DNA of 64,000 nt, taken from NCBI RefSeq assembly GCF_003337305.1, contig NZ_QPJO01000006.1, positions 62,001 to 126,000 of the forward strand, in the 5' to 3' direction. This DNA comes from Winogradskyella arenosi. Its GTDB lineage: Bacteria > Bacteroidota > Bacteroidia > Flavobacteriales > Flavobacteriaceae. Shown here in pieces: positions 9,071-17,971 of the stretch. Position 1 is the stretch's first letter. Every line of letters starts with the position of its first letter. The notes under the pieces were generated by a model. It searched no databases and was not told where the DNA came from. It saw nothing but the letters and a program-made list of their open reading frames with translations. The translations under genes and the position numbers were made by a program.

Positions 9071-9871
9071 ATGTTTAAAAAAATAGTATTAACGTTTGCT
9101 TTTGCGGTCATCTATATGTCAACTTTTGCGCAAAACAGTATTAATAATTACAAGTATATTATCATTCCTAATGCTTTTGAGTTTTCAAAAAGTGATGATC
9201 AATATCAACTTAATTCTCTAGCCAAATTTTTATTTAACAAGTATGGTTACGAAGCTTATTTTCTTGATGAGTTGCCAGAAGATTTAAAAAAAGAACGTTG
9301 TTTAGGTCTGGTTGCTGAGGTCTCTAATGATAAGTCTAACATGTTTTCAACAAAATTAGAAATCAGCCTTAAAGATTGTTATGATCAAGTGGTGATGACA
9401 TCGGAGTTAGGAGAGTCGCGCTTAAAAGAATTTGATAAAGCTTATAATTTAGCATTAAGAGGCGCTTTTGAAACTTTTCAGAATTTCGATTATGCCTATG
9501 TAAAAGCTTCAAACAATACTATGGACGCAGAAATGGTGACGGCTGAAGTAGAGCTTGTAAGCACAGAGGCGCTTTCTTCAGAAAAAAAGGTTGAGCCGGA
9601 AACCACAGCGGAAACAAAGGTAGCTACAGCTAAAGTTGATGTTGCAACAGATAATACAACCAATTTATTTTATGCCCAAGCAGTTTCAGGAGGCTACCAA
9701 TTAGTCAATTCAGAACCCAAAGTTGTTATGGTGCTATGGGTTACCGATGCTAAAGATGTATTTCTTGTAAAAGGAAAAAACGCCATTGTGTTTAATAAAA
9801 ACGGAACATGGGTATATTCGGAAAATGACGGTAAAACGGTTACAAATAAGGTGCTAAATATAAAATTTTAA
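9071..9871 (+). CDS. Secreted protein of unknown function
   Basis: A 266-residue protein with a signal peptide (MFKKIVLTFAFAVIYMSTFAQ). The mature N-terminal part (INNYKYIIIPNAFEFSKSDDQYQLNSLA) resembles periplasmic proteins of Flavobacteria that bring a globular domain before a variable linker. Residues ~160-195 are a low-complexity E/T/A-rich linker. The C-terminal ~70 residues form a second small domain ending in VTNKVLNIKF. It starts 15 bases after the YjjG gene, so all three genes from 7078 are probably one operon. It ends four bases before the convergent rarA. No enzymatic motif was recognised. Confidence 0.7.
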   Translation: MFKKIVLTFAFAVIYMSTFAQNSINNYKYIIIPNAFEFSKSDDQYQLNSLAKFLFNKYGYEAYFLDELPEDLKKERCLGLVAEVSNDKSNMFSTKLEISLKDCYDQVVMTSELGESRLKEFDKAYNLALRGAFETFQNFDYAYVKASNNTMDAEMVTAEVELVSTEALSSEKKVEPETTAETKVATAKVDVATDNTTNLFYAQAVSGGYQLVNSEPKVVMVLWVTDAKDVFLVKGKNAIVFNKNGTWVYSENDGKTVTNKVLNIKF

Positions 9872-9875
9872 GCGC

Positions 9876-11153
9876 TTAATAACCGTATTTGTCTTTCCAA
9901 AGGGCTTTTAAATAATTACGTTGTGATTGTTCGCGCGCATTCTGTCCAGGGTCGTACAATTTAGTATTTGAGATTTCTTCAGGAAGAAACTCTTGATGGG
10001 CAAAATTGTTGTCGTAATTGTGAGAGTATTTATAGTTTTCTCCATAACCCAACTCCTTCATTAATTTTGTTGGTGCATTTCGCATAGGGATGGGTACAGA
10101 AAGATCTCCTGTTTCTTTTACAAGTTGTTGTGCTTTGCCAATAGCTTCGTAAGCCGCATTACTTTTAGGAGAGCTGGCTAAGTAAGTGGCGCACTGACTT
10201 AAAATTATTCGAGATTCTGGGTGGCCTATTACCGAAACAGCTTGAAATGTTGTATTGGCTAAAACTAAAGCTGTTGGGTTAGCATTCCCAATATCTTCAC
10301 TGGCTAAAATGAGTAAACGACGGGCAATAAATTTAACATCTTCACCACCTTCAATCATTCTAGCTAAATAGTAAACAGCAGCGTTAGGATCGCTTCCTCT
10401 TATCGATTTAATAAAAGCTGAGATAATATCATAATGTTGTTCTCCGGTCTTATCGTATCGGGCAGATTTGTTTTGAACCTGTTTCATCACCAAGTCATTG
10501 GTAATAACAATGTCAGTCGTATCAAAAGAAGTGACTAACAGTTCAAAAATATTTAAGAGCTTTCTAGCGTCTCCTCCAGAAATACGCAGTAAGGCCTCTG
10601 TTTCTTTAAGGTCTATATTTAATTTAGACAAGATTTGGTCTTCGTGTATGGCGCGCTGTAATAAGGCTTCTAAATCTAATTTGCTAAAAGCGTTTAGGGT
10701 GTAGACCTGGCAGCGGGATAATAAGGCAGATATGACTTCAAAACTTGGGTTTTCAGTGGTTGCTCCAATGAGGGTAACCCAGCCTTTTTCTACAGCTTCT
10801 AATAACGAATCTTGTTGCGATTTGCTGAATCTATGAATTTCATCAATAAATAAAATAGGATTCTTGGCGGTAAATAATCCTCCACTTTTTTTAGCTTTAT
10901 CAATAACCTCTCTGATGTCTTTAACGCCAGAGTTTATCGCACTCAGTTTAAAGAACGGACGCTCAGATTCATTAGCAATAATATGCGCCAATGTTGTTTT
11001 TCCAATGCCAGGAGGTCCCCAAAGAATAAGTGAAGGTAAAACTCCGCTTTTAATTTGTTGGTACAACATGCCATCCTTGCCAACAAGGTGTTGTTGACTT
11101 AAATAGTCAGATAATGTTTGTGGTCTTAGGCGTTCTGCTAATGGAATATTCAT
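9876..11153 (-). CDS. rarA: Replication-associated recombination protein A (AAA+ ATPase)
   Basis: A 425-residue clamp-loader-like AAA+ ATPase (RarA/MgsA) acting at stalled replication forks. The N-terminus PLAERLRPQTLSDYLSQQHL is the family signature. Walker A is GPPGIGKTTL near residue 45, Walker B is ILFIDEIHRF near 100, and sensor 1 is GATTENPSFEV near 130. The C-terminal MgsA tetramerisation region includes KSIRGSDPNAAVYYLARM and ILASEDIGNANP. Length is typical. It is convergent with the secreted-protein gene, with only four bases between stops. Confidence 0.95.
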   Translation of the reverse strand: MNIPLAERLRPQTLSDYLSQQHLVGKDGMLYQQIKSGVLPSLILWGPPGIGKTTLAHIIANESERPFFKLSAINSGVKDIREVIDKAKKSGGLFTAKNPILFIDEIHRFSKSQQDSLLEAVEKGWVTLIGATTENPSFEVISALLSRCQVYTLNAFSKLDLEALLQRAIHEDQILSKLNIDLKETEALLRISGGDARKLLNIFELLVTSFDTTDIVITNDLVMKQVQNKSARYDKTGEQHYDIISAFIKSIRGSDPNAAVYYLARMIEGGEDVKFIARRLLILASEDIGNANPTALVLANTTFQAVSVIGHPESRIILSQCATYLASSPKSNAAYEAIGKAQQLVKETGDLSVPIPMRNAPTKLMKELGYGENYKYSHNYDNNFAHQEFLPEEISNTKLYDPGQNAREQSQRNYLKALWKDKYGY

Positions 11154-11307
11154 AATTCAAAATTACAAAATGCTTTTGTGATGCTTTAATGTTATTGCTT
11201 AAATTCATATAAAAATAACGCTAAAGCTTGTGGTGTTGGTGCTGACAATATTTCAGATCTACCACTTTTGGATGCACTTTTGAAACGATTAATTTATAAC
11301 TTTAACA

Positions 11308-12096
11308 ATGCAGAGATCAACACATTTTAAATATTCTAACTCGGTCATCATTTATCCATTGATGCTCCTGTTTTCTATATGGTTGGTGTTTTGGTATCAG
11401 GTTAGGATAGATAGTGGTATTAAAGCTTTTGGAATTAGACCGCAGAAAATTGAAGGGCTTTTAGGTATTGTAACCAGTCCTTTTCTACACGGCGATATTC
11501 ACCATATTTATAACAATTCTATGTCTTTGTTAGTACTCTCGGTGGCCTTGTTTTATTTCTACCGAAAAATTGCTTGGAAAGTGATAGGGTTTGGTATTGT
11601 TTTATCGGGATTTCTAACCTGGCTTATTGCAGATTCTGGTAACCATATTGGGGCAAGTGGACTCATCTATGTCTTAGTGAGTTTTATCTTTTTTAAAGGA
11701 ATTTTCGCAAAACATTACCGGCTTATCGCACTGTCTCTTGTCGTTATTTTCTTCTACGGAAGTATGATTTGGTATGTTTTTCCGATAAAGAATGGAATGT
11801 CGTGGCAAGGTCATTTAGGCGGACTCATTACAGGCTTGATATTCGCTTTATTTTTTAGAAGACAAATTGCTAAACCTGAACGTTATCAATGGGAAGCGCC
11901 CGATTATAATGAAGAGGACGACCCGTTTATGAAACATTTTGATGAAAATGGAAATTTTATTCCGTTTGAACCTGAACCAGAGGTTAATCTAGAGGCGGAT
12001 GCTGAGGTTAAAAACCCACAGCAAAGTTCTAGTCATCAAAGTAATATTAAAATTACCTATACCTATAAAAAAAGTGAGGACAATGGGGTCGATTAA
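11308..12096 (+). CDS. Rhomboid-family intramembrane serine protease
   Basis: A 262-residue membrane protein with about six transmembrane segments. The family motif HGDIHHIYNN lies near residue 58. The catalytic dyad is Ser117 in GASG and His169 in WQGHLGG. The last ~70 residues are a charged cytoplasmic tail rich in D/E and Q/S, with no recognised domain. Rhomboids cut transmembrane helices of other membrane proteins; the substrate is unknown. TAACTTTA at 11297-11304 sits just before the ATG, suggesting a short or absent leader. Convergent with rlmB. Confidence 0.9.
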   Translation: MQRSTHFKYSNSVIIYPLMLLFSIWLVFWYQVRIDSGIKAFGIRPQKIEGLLGIVTSPFLHGDIHHIYNNSMSLLVLSVALFYFYRKIAWKVIGFGIVLSGFLTWLIADSGNHIGASGLIYVLVSFIFFKGIFAKHYRLIALSLVVIFFYGSMIWYVFPIKNGMSWQGHLGGLITGLIFALFFRRQIAKPERYQWEAPDYNEEDDPFMKHFDENGNFIPFEPEPEVNLEADAEVKNPQQSSSHQSNIKITYTYKKSEDNGVD

Positions 12097-12126
12097 AGTC
12101 TACTTTATGGCTTTAAGCGCTAGTGG

Positions 12127-12861
12127 TTAACTGCGTTGTCTTACCGCTTCGTATAGAAAAGCACCACAAGCTACGGAAACATTTAACGATTCAATTTCTC
12201 CTAAAATAGGAAGTTTAGCTTGATCGTCAACAACTTTTAAAACCGATGGGTTTATCCCGCGACCTTCCGATCCCATAATGATGGCGCAAGGCTCTTTAAA
12301 AGAAACATTATAAACAAAGTCTGTAGCTTTTTCAGTCGCTGCAATAACTTTAATTCCTGAGGCTTGCATATGAAAAACAGCATCTTTAATGTGGTCTACT
12401 TTACAAATCGGAATTTTAAAAATAGCTCCGGCACTCGTTTTAATGGTATCTCCGTTTATAGGTGCACCACCTTTTTTCTGAATAATGATCCCATTAACTC
12501 CGGTACATTCTGCTGTTCTAACAATAGCACCAAAATTACGAACATCACTTAATTGATCTAATAAAAGAAATAAAGGTGTTTTGCCAGATTCTAAAACATT
12601 AGAAACCATTTCGTCAATATCATGAAAGGCAATTGGAGAGATTTGAGCTACAGCACCTTGGTGATTTCCTCGTGTTAAACGGTTAAGTTTTTCCACAGGA
12701 ACATAAGAAGAATTAATGCCCTCGGTACGGATAGCAAGTTCTAATTCTTGAAATAAATCTCCATGAAGTCCTTTCTGCATAAAAACCTTGTCAATAGTCT
12801 CTCCAGACTTGATGGCTTCTATAATTGCTCTAATTCCAAAAATTGTAGTTTCATTTTTCAT
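12127..12861 (-). CDS. rlmB: 23S rRNA (guanosine-2'-O-)-methyltransferase RlmB family
   Basis: A SPOUT-class methyltransferase of 244 residues that by homology methylates the 2'-O of a guanosine in 23S rRNA (G2251 in E. coli numbering). The substrate-binding domain begins ETTIFGIRAIIEAI. SPOUT motifs are NFGAIVRTAECTG near residue 110, IIMGSEGRGINP near 198 and LNVSVACGAFLYEAV near 225. I set the start at the ATG 12861. The longer frame would begin inside the terminator hairpin of susD. TrmH-type methylation of another site remains possible, as these paralogues are alike. Confidence 0.9.
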   Translation of the reverse strand: MKNETTIFGIRAIIEAIKSGETIDKVFMQKGLHGDLFQELELAIRTEGINSSYVPVEKLNRLTRGNHQGAVAQISPIAFHDIDEMVSNVLESGKTPLFLLLDQLSDVRNFGAIVRTAECTGVNGIIIQKKGGAPINGDTIKTSAGAIFKIPICKVDHIKDAVFHMQASGIKVIAATEKATDFVYNVSFKEPCAIIMGSEGRGINPSVLKVVDDQAKLPILGEIESLNVSVACGAFLYEAVRQRS

Positions 12862-12874
12862 GCCGTAAAGGTAT

Positions 12875-12908
12875 AAAAAAAGCCCCATAAGAAAATTATG
12901 AGGCTTTG
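12875..12908 (-). terminator. Intrinsic terminator between susD and rlmB
   Basis: The minus strand forms AAAGCCTCATAA - TTTTC - TTATGGGGCTTT with one G.T pair, followed by a run of seven T. It lies directly after the susD stop and before the rlmB start, so it separates the SusCD unit from rlmB and rules out the longer rlmB start. Confidence 0.85.
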
Positions 12909-12925
12909 AAATATTTAAAAACTAA

Positions 12926-14368
12926 TTACATGGTGTCCCAAAATAATTTTGTGGTCTGGCTATCACCGCCAATAGCAGTAGAAGCAGCATCCCAGTTTGT
13001 ACCATTTAGATTTTGTTCATCTACAGGATACGTGTAGCGTGTAGGTACTGGATTTCCAGATTCAACAGCTGTGTTAAGCACAGGATAATCATATTTTCTC
13101 CAAACGGTCCAACCTTCAAATCCTCTGTTGTACATGGCTAGCCAAAATTGTGTTCCAATTTTTTCTCTCCAAGTTCCTGTTGCGGTAGGATAGGCAACAT
13201 CTGTACGTGTTAAATAACTTGTAACATCTGTTGGTGTTCCTCCCCAATATTCAATTGAAGCTGTAATACCGTTGGTGTAAAACTCTGTAGCTGTCCCACC
13301 AACGTTATAGGTACGCTCAGCAGCTTCTGCTAAGTAGAAAGACACTTCAGCGTAATCCATAAGCACTCCTGCAAAAGTAGCTTCGTGAAGTAAGTCTCCT
13401 AGTTGTGAGTTTGTAGTATAACTGTTAGAATCGCCGTACTCTCCACCAACAAAGGTTCCTAAGCCTAAGTTTTCTCTAAAGTATAAAGGTCTTCTTGGGT
13501 CATCTAAGTCATTCATGATGTCAACAATCGTATTGGCTGCGACAAAATCTTGTCGTCCAGATTCTACTAAGTCTACCCATAACGGGTTAGTGTTTGGTGT
13601 TGCGCTAAGATAATCTAATAACGCATTATCTGCATTAGACGTAAATACACCATCTGAAACCGCAGATTCAACCGTGGCTTGGGCAAGTGTTGGGTTAACG
13701 TCAGATAAGCGAATACCTAATCTTAATTTTAAAGAATTCGCAAATTTCTTCCAGGCATCCATATCGGCACCATAAATTCTATCTGCAACACTGTCAAAAC
13801 CTTCTCCAGAATCAAAATTGCCTAAAATGGCATCAATTCTTGTTATTAAATTAGGATAAATTTCAGTTTCAGCATCATCATATTTTGGTAATGGAAATTG
13901 CTCAATATCTAGGGCTTCTGTGTATGGAATATTGCCAAAGGTATCTACAAGTTGTTGCCAAGTATAAACAGAAAGAACTTCTATTTGTGCTAAACGCCCT
14001 GCTTTCTCATTCGCAGTAAGTGCGGCATCAGCCATCACTTTTTCGCTAGAATCCTTAAGGTCATAAAGGACATTACTATACATTTCTAACCAATGCGAGT
14101 CTGTAATAGTTCGCCCGTTGAGGTCGTAATTAGACTCATCAATATATGTGGTTTGTGTAAAGTATTGTGAAAACAATTTAAAAACATTATCGTTTACATT
14201 AGTACTAGACATTTGGTCAAACAAGCTTTTTGTCGCGGATGTAAAAAGTACATCTGCGGTAACCTCAGTCGGATTCTTTGGATCTCTATTTAAATCGTCA
14301 TATTGTTCATCGCTCATACATGAAAATATGAGTGTGAAGCTTAATATCGGAATAAGTATTTTTCTCAT
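12926..14368 (-). CDS. SusD/RagB-family outer-membrane lipoprotein
   Basis: A 480-residue lipoprotein. The signal peptide ends with a lipobox-like LIFSC, with Cys17 as the probable lipidation site. The mature start (DEQYDDLNRDPKNPTEVTADVLF) and the repeated helical hairpins fit the SusD-like fold of the short-start type. C-terminal parts such as WLAMYNRGFEGWTVWRKYDYP are conserved in the family. SusD proteins cap the SusC transporter and bind its substrate at the cell surface. It starts 12 bases after susC. No glycosidase, peptidase or regulator is adjacent, so the ligand cannot be inferred. Confidence 0.92.
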   Translation of the reverse strand: MRKILIPILSFTLIFSCMSDEQYDDLNRDPKNPTEVTADVLFTSATKSLFDQMSSTNVNDNVFKLFSQYFTQTTYIDESNYDLNGRTITDSHWLEMYSNVLYDLKDSSEKVMADAALTANEKAGRLAQIEVLSVYTWQQLVDTFGNIPYTEALDIEQFPLPKYDDAETEIYPNLITRIDAILGNFDSGEGFDSVADRIYGADMDAWKKFANSLKLRLGIRLSDVNPTLAQATVESAVSDGVFTSNADNALLDYLSATPNTNPLWVDLVESGRQDFVAANTIVDIMNDLDDPRRPLYFRENLGLGTFVGGEYGDSNSYTTNSQLGDLLHEATFAGVLMDYAEVSFYLAEAAERTYNVGGTATEFYTNGITASIEYWGGTPTDVTSYLTRTDVAYPTATGTWREKIGTQFWLAMYNRGFEGWTVWRKYDYPVLNTAVESGNPVPTRYTYPVDEQNLNGTNWDAASTAIGGDSQTTKLFWDTM

Positions 14369-14380
14369 AATTAATTTTTT

Positions 14381-17300
14381 TTAAAATTGAAGTTTTAAAC
14401 TAGCTCCTATTTCTCTAATGGCTGGATAAGCACCAGACTGGTATCCTTGAATGTTCCCTGAACTCAATCCTGCTTCAGGATCAGAGTATGGAAGATTCTT
14501 ATGAATGATCCATAAATTACGCCCTATAAGTGAAAGTGATGCGTTTGTAAAAGGCAACTTTTCTAAGACTTTAGGGGTTAAGCTATATGTTAAACTCAGT
14601 TCTCTTAATTTTACAAAAGATGCGTCATAAACGTGAGCAGCATTTGGAGTTCTTGCATATCCCCATGGGTTAGCATAAGAAGTTGCACTGGCTCTAACGG
14701 TGTTAGGTGTTCCATCGGCTTGTACACCAGATAAAATTACACCACCACTATCAGCTCCTGAAGTTACAGGGTTTCTTACTGGGTTACCAAGATCATTGGT
14801 TCCGGCTGTAAAGTCATATAAACCTGTAGCGTAACCATACCAAGTATCTAATGAGAAAATGTCACCTCCTTTTTGAATGTCTATTAAGAAACTCAATGTT
14901 ACATTTTTATAAGAGAAACTGTTATTGATCCCCGCTTTCCAATCTGGGTTAACATTTCCAATAACTTCATTAGAGGTATCTGTTGTGAGGTAATAACCGT
15001 TAGTACCTACAACTCTTTGGCCATCTTGGTAAATAAAGTTAGTTCCTCTAATAGTACCATAGGCTTCACCAGGAGTAGCGTTGATAGATACACCTCCTTG
15101 TAAACTTGCAAGTTGTAAGTTTTCAATACCGTCTAGTAGTTCAATAACTTCGTTTTCATTTTTAGACCAATTAACGTTAAGGTTCCATTGGAAATCTTCT
15201 GTTTTTATCGGCGTTCCATAAAGTTGAAGTTCTAGACCTTTGTTTTCAATTGTTCCTGCATTTAACCAACGTGAAGAGTATCCAGTAGCTCCAGAATAAG
15301 GAACGTTAACAATTTGATCTTCTGTTGTGGTATTGTAATAAGCAAAATCGAAACCAGCTCTCTTGTTAAGGAAAGACATTTCAAGACCAAATTCGTATGA
15401 ATTTTGACGTTGTGGTTTTAAATCTAAATTGTTTAAAGACGCTGGGTTTGACGCAATACCAGAACCATCAAACGGTGCTGAAATATTGTAGGTGTTATAA
15501 ACTCTATACGGTCCTGTATCATCACCAACTTCAGCGTAGTTAGCTCTTAGTTTTCCAAAGGTAATCCAATCGGTATCTATAAACTCTGAGAAAATAAAAC
15601 TTCCTGAAACAGAGTAGTAGCCAAAGCTATTATTATCCTTTGGTAGGGCAGAGGAACGGTCTCTTCTGTAAGTCGCTTCTATAAAAGCAAAATTGTCATA
15701 GCCTAAACTTGCTCTTACAAAGGCACCATCTACCATTTTTGTAGCATCATATTCTATTGGAGCTTCGATTGGGCTCGATGAATTTGATAAGGCATATAAA
15801 CCTGGTATTCCAAGTCCACCATTTGTTACCGCTCTCATAGACTCCCATGTTTGTCTTCTTAAGTTAAGACCAAAGTTTCCGTCTAAATTAAGCTTGTCGC
15901 TTAAGTCTTTGTTGAAGTTTAAAAAGAAATCATAATTGTATTCTGCAACTTGGTTGTTAAATCTAGAATATTGAGAAACATTAGCACTTCCTACATTGGT
16001 ACGTTCCTCTTGAAATTCTGTATACGTATCATAAGAGAATCTTGCCATGGCACTGATCCAATCATTGATTTTATAATCTAACATAACGTTACCAAAATAA
16101 CGATTTCTGGAATCGGTCTCATAATTTTCATAAAACGTCCAATACGGGTTATCCGAGTATATTGGTGATAAATCTGTACCAGAACTGGTATTCCATGTAA
16201 TGTTTTCTCTCGTTGCAAAATAAGCATTCTTCTGTGCTTCTAGATCTACATTGGTTTGCCACCATTGTCTAAATTGTTGCATTACGTTATTAGAATCATA
16301 CCCCGTTCCGTAACGACCTTTACCACTTGTTTTGGTGTAAGTGAAAGACGTAGAGGCTGTAAGTTTATCTGTAAACTGATGCGACCCATTAAAGGTGATA
16401 GAGTTTCTTTTAATTTCACTATTCGGTAAATTACCTTCTTGCATCATATTGGTGTATCCCAATCTAAAAGAGCTAGATTCATCAGAACCATCTAAACCTA
16501 CAGAGTTTACATAAGTTCCAGAAGTTCCCCAAACATAATTAGGATCATTAGCTCCTGCAACCCATGGTGTCGCTTCGCGGTAACCCTCTAATTGTGGGAA
16601 AATAGAATTCCACTGGTAAACCATTAAGCTTGGGTCAAAAGCTGCTCCGTAAGAAGCATCTTCTGTAAATGGTACTGTAAGATCTGGAACACCATCTCCG
16701 GTGATGTCTTCAAAATCATTGAAATATTGGTCTTCGGTAGTCCCGTAATAGGCTCCATAACCAGCACCATATTTGTCTTGATAGTTAGGTAGGGTCTCAC
16801 TGTCAGCTGTACCAATCATAAGACTAGAGCTAATTGTTATACCAATACCTTTCTTTGTTTTACCTGTTTTTGTAGTAATAATTACAGCGCCGTGCATTCC
16901 ACGAGATCCATAGAGTGCCGTAGCGGCAGCGCCTTTTAAAACGTTAATTGTAGCAATGTCATCGGGATTAATATCCGAAGACGCGTTTCCGTAATCATAA
17001 CCTCCACGTCCAAGAGTTTGATCGCTTGTGTTGGTGTTTTGATTACTAATAGGAACACCATCAATAACGAAAAGTGCTTGGTTGTTACCAGAAATAGAAT
17101 TACTACCCCGTATAACAACATTAGTAGAGCCTCCAAGTGTACCGGATGATTTAATGTCTAAACCCGCGACTTTACCTGAAAGGGAGTTAACGAAATTGGA
17201 ACTTTTTACCTTAGAAACTTCTTCACCATCAACTTCTTGTGTGGCATAACCGAGACTTTTCTTTTCCCTTTTAATACCTAAAGCGGTAATCACCACTTCG

Positions 17301-17608
17301 TCTAATGCAGCGGTATCCTCGGTAAGGGTGGCATTAACAACATTTGAAGTTCCTACCGTAATTTCTTCAGGTTTAAGTCCGACGTAACTAAAAACTAAAA
17401 CGTCTCCTGTATTGACTGAGATGGAATAATTACCGTCAAAATCAGATTGGGTTCCATTGCTAGTCCCTTTTACTACAATGTTAACTCCTGGGAGCGGTAG
17501 ACCGGATGGGTCCGTTACGGTTCCTGAAACTGTCCTTTCTTGTGCAAAAGTAACTTGCACAACAAACGCTAGTAGTAGCGTTAGAATTCTACTAAACTTT
17601 GTTTTCAT
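14381..17608 (-). CDS. SusC/RagA-family TonB-linked outer-membrane transporter
   Basis: A 1075-residue outer-membrane receptor. After a signal peptide (about 1-22) comes a carboxypeptidase-regulatory-like domain (TVSGTVTDPSGLPLPGVN, about 26-105). The TonB plug follows, with IRGSNSISGNNQALFVIDGV near residue 165 and STALYGSRG-like ALYGSRGMHGAVIITTK near 230. The rest is a beta barrel ending in EIGASLKLQF with a C-terminal Phe. It imports a substrate that is first bound by SusD. There is no signal-transduction extension or linked sigma/anti-sigma pair here. Co-transcribed with the downstream SusD gene. Confidence 0.95.
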   Translation of the reverse strand: MKTKFSRILTLLLAFVVQVTFAQERTVSGTVTDPSGLPLPGVNIVVKGTSNGTQSDFDGNYSISVNTGDVLVFSYVGLKPEEITVGTSNVVNATLTEDTAALDEVVITALGIKREKKSLGYATQEVDGEEVSKVKSSNFVNSLSGKVAGLDIKSSGTLGGSTNVVIRGSNSISGNNQALFVIDGVPISNQNTNTSDQTLGRGGYDYGNASSDINPDDIATINVLKGAAATALYGSRGMHGAVIITTKTGKTKKGIGITISSSLMIGTADSETLPNYQDKYGAGYGAYYGTTEDQYFNDFEDITGDGVPDLTVPFTEDASYGAAFDPSLMVYQWNSIFPQLEGYREATPWVAGANDPNYVWGTSGTYVNSVGLDGSDESSSFRLGYTNMMQEGNLPNSEIKRNSITFNGSHQFTDKLTASTSFTYTKTSGKGRYGTGYDSNNVMQQFRQWWQTNVDLEAQKNAYFATRENITWNTSSGTDLSPIYSDNPYWTFYENYETDSRNRYFGNVMLDYKINDWISAMARFSYDTYTEFQEERTNVGSANVSQYSRFNNQVAEYNYDFFLNFNKDLSDKLNLDGNFGLNLRRQTWESMRAVTNGGLGIPGLYALSNSSSPIEAPIEYDATKMVDGAFVRASLGYDNFAFIEATYRRDRSSALPKDNNSFGYYSVSGSFIFSEFIDTDWITFGKLRANYAEVGDDTGPYRVYNTYNISAPFDGSGIASNPASLNNLDLKPQRQNSYEFGLEMSFLNKRAGFDFAYYNTTTEDQIVNVPYSGATGYSSRWLNAGTIENKGLELQLYGTPIKTEDFQWNLNVNWSKNENEVIELLDGIENLQLASLQGGVSINATPGEAYGTIRGTNFIYQDGQRVVGTNGYYLTTDTSNEVIGNVNPDWKAGINNSFSYKNVTLSFLIDIQKGGDIFSLDTWYGYATGLYDFTAGTNDLGNPVRNPVTSGADSGGVILSGVQADGTPNTVRASATSYANPWGYARTPNAAHVYDASFVKLRELSLTYSLTPKVLEKLPFTNASLSLIGRNLWIIHKNLPYSDPEAGLSSGNIQGYQSGAYPAIREIGASLKLQF

Positions 17609-17971
17609 ATTTAAATTATTAGAGTTAGCTAAGTCTAAAAATCATAATAAAAAGTTAAGAAAACAATATTTTTGTGTTAAAAGTTTGAGTTATTCTTGGT
17701 TTTTAGGTTGTTTTAATGTATTAATCTCAGGTGTAAAAAGCTTGTTTTTAAAATCGTGTTAGTACCGTTATGACTGACGTTAGCGGCATTTTTATATTTT
17801 TTTAAATTCCGCTTAAAAGGTCTGTTTTAGGTTGAATTTGTTAGAGTCTAAAAATCAACGGAATATCCGCTGAATTTTATAAAAAATGAAAGAAATTTAG
17901 TAAAAATGATTTTTTCAGTCTAACTAAAAGTTAAGAATTTAAGTGTGTATTAAAATTATTAGGATTAGAAT
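17609..17971. other. 363-bp spacer between the sulfotransferase-like gene and susC, no gene seen
   Basis: A very AT-rich spacer that should hold the susC promoter on the minus strand. I found no exact TAnnTTTG box for it. The string GTCTAAAAATCA occurs twice on the plus strand, near 17632 and 17847, and TAAAAGTTAAGAA-type strings near 17650 and 17925 lie in similar surroundings. This may be a repeated regulatory motif. I see no hairpin-plus-T terminator for the upstream gene and no frame with coding character. Confidence 0.4.

Noticed and set aside
12862-12888. Longer rlmB start giving MGLFLYLYG
   Set aside because: The start lies inside the terminator hairpin of susD and the added residues are not conserved in type.
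17630-17860. Twice-occurring GTCTAAAAATCA as a sigma or regulator binding site
   Set aside because: Two copies in a very AT-rich spacer are not enough to call a site. I note it only in the spacer description.
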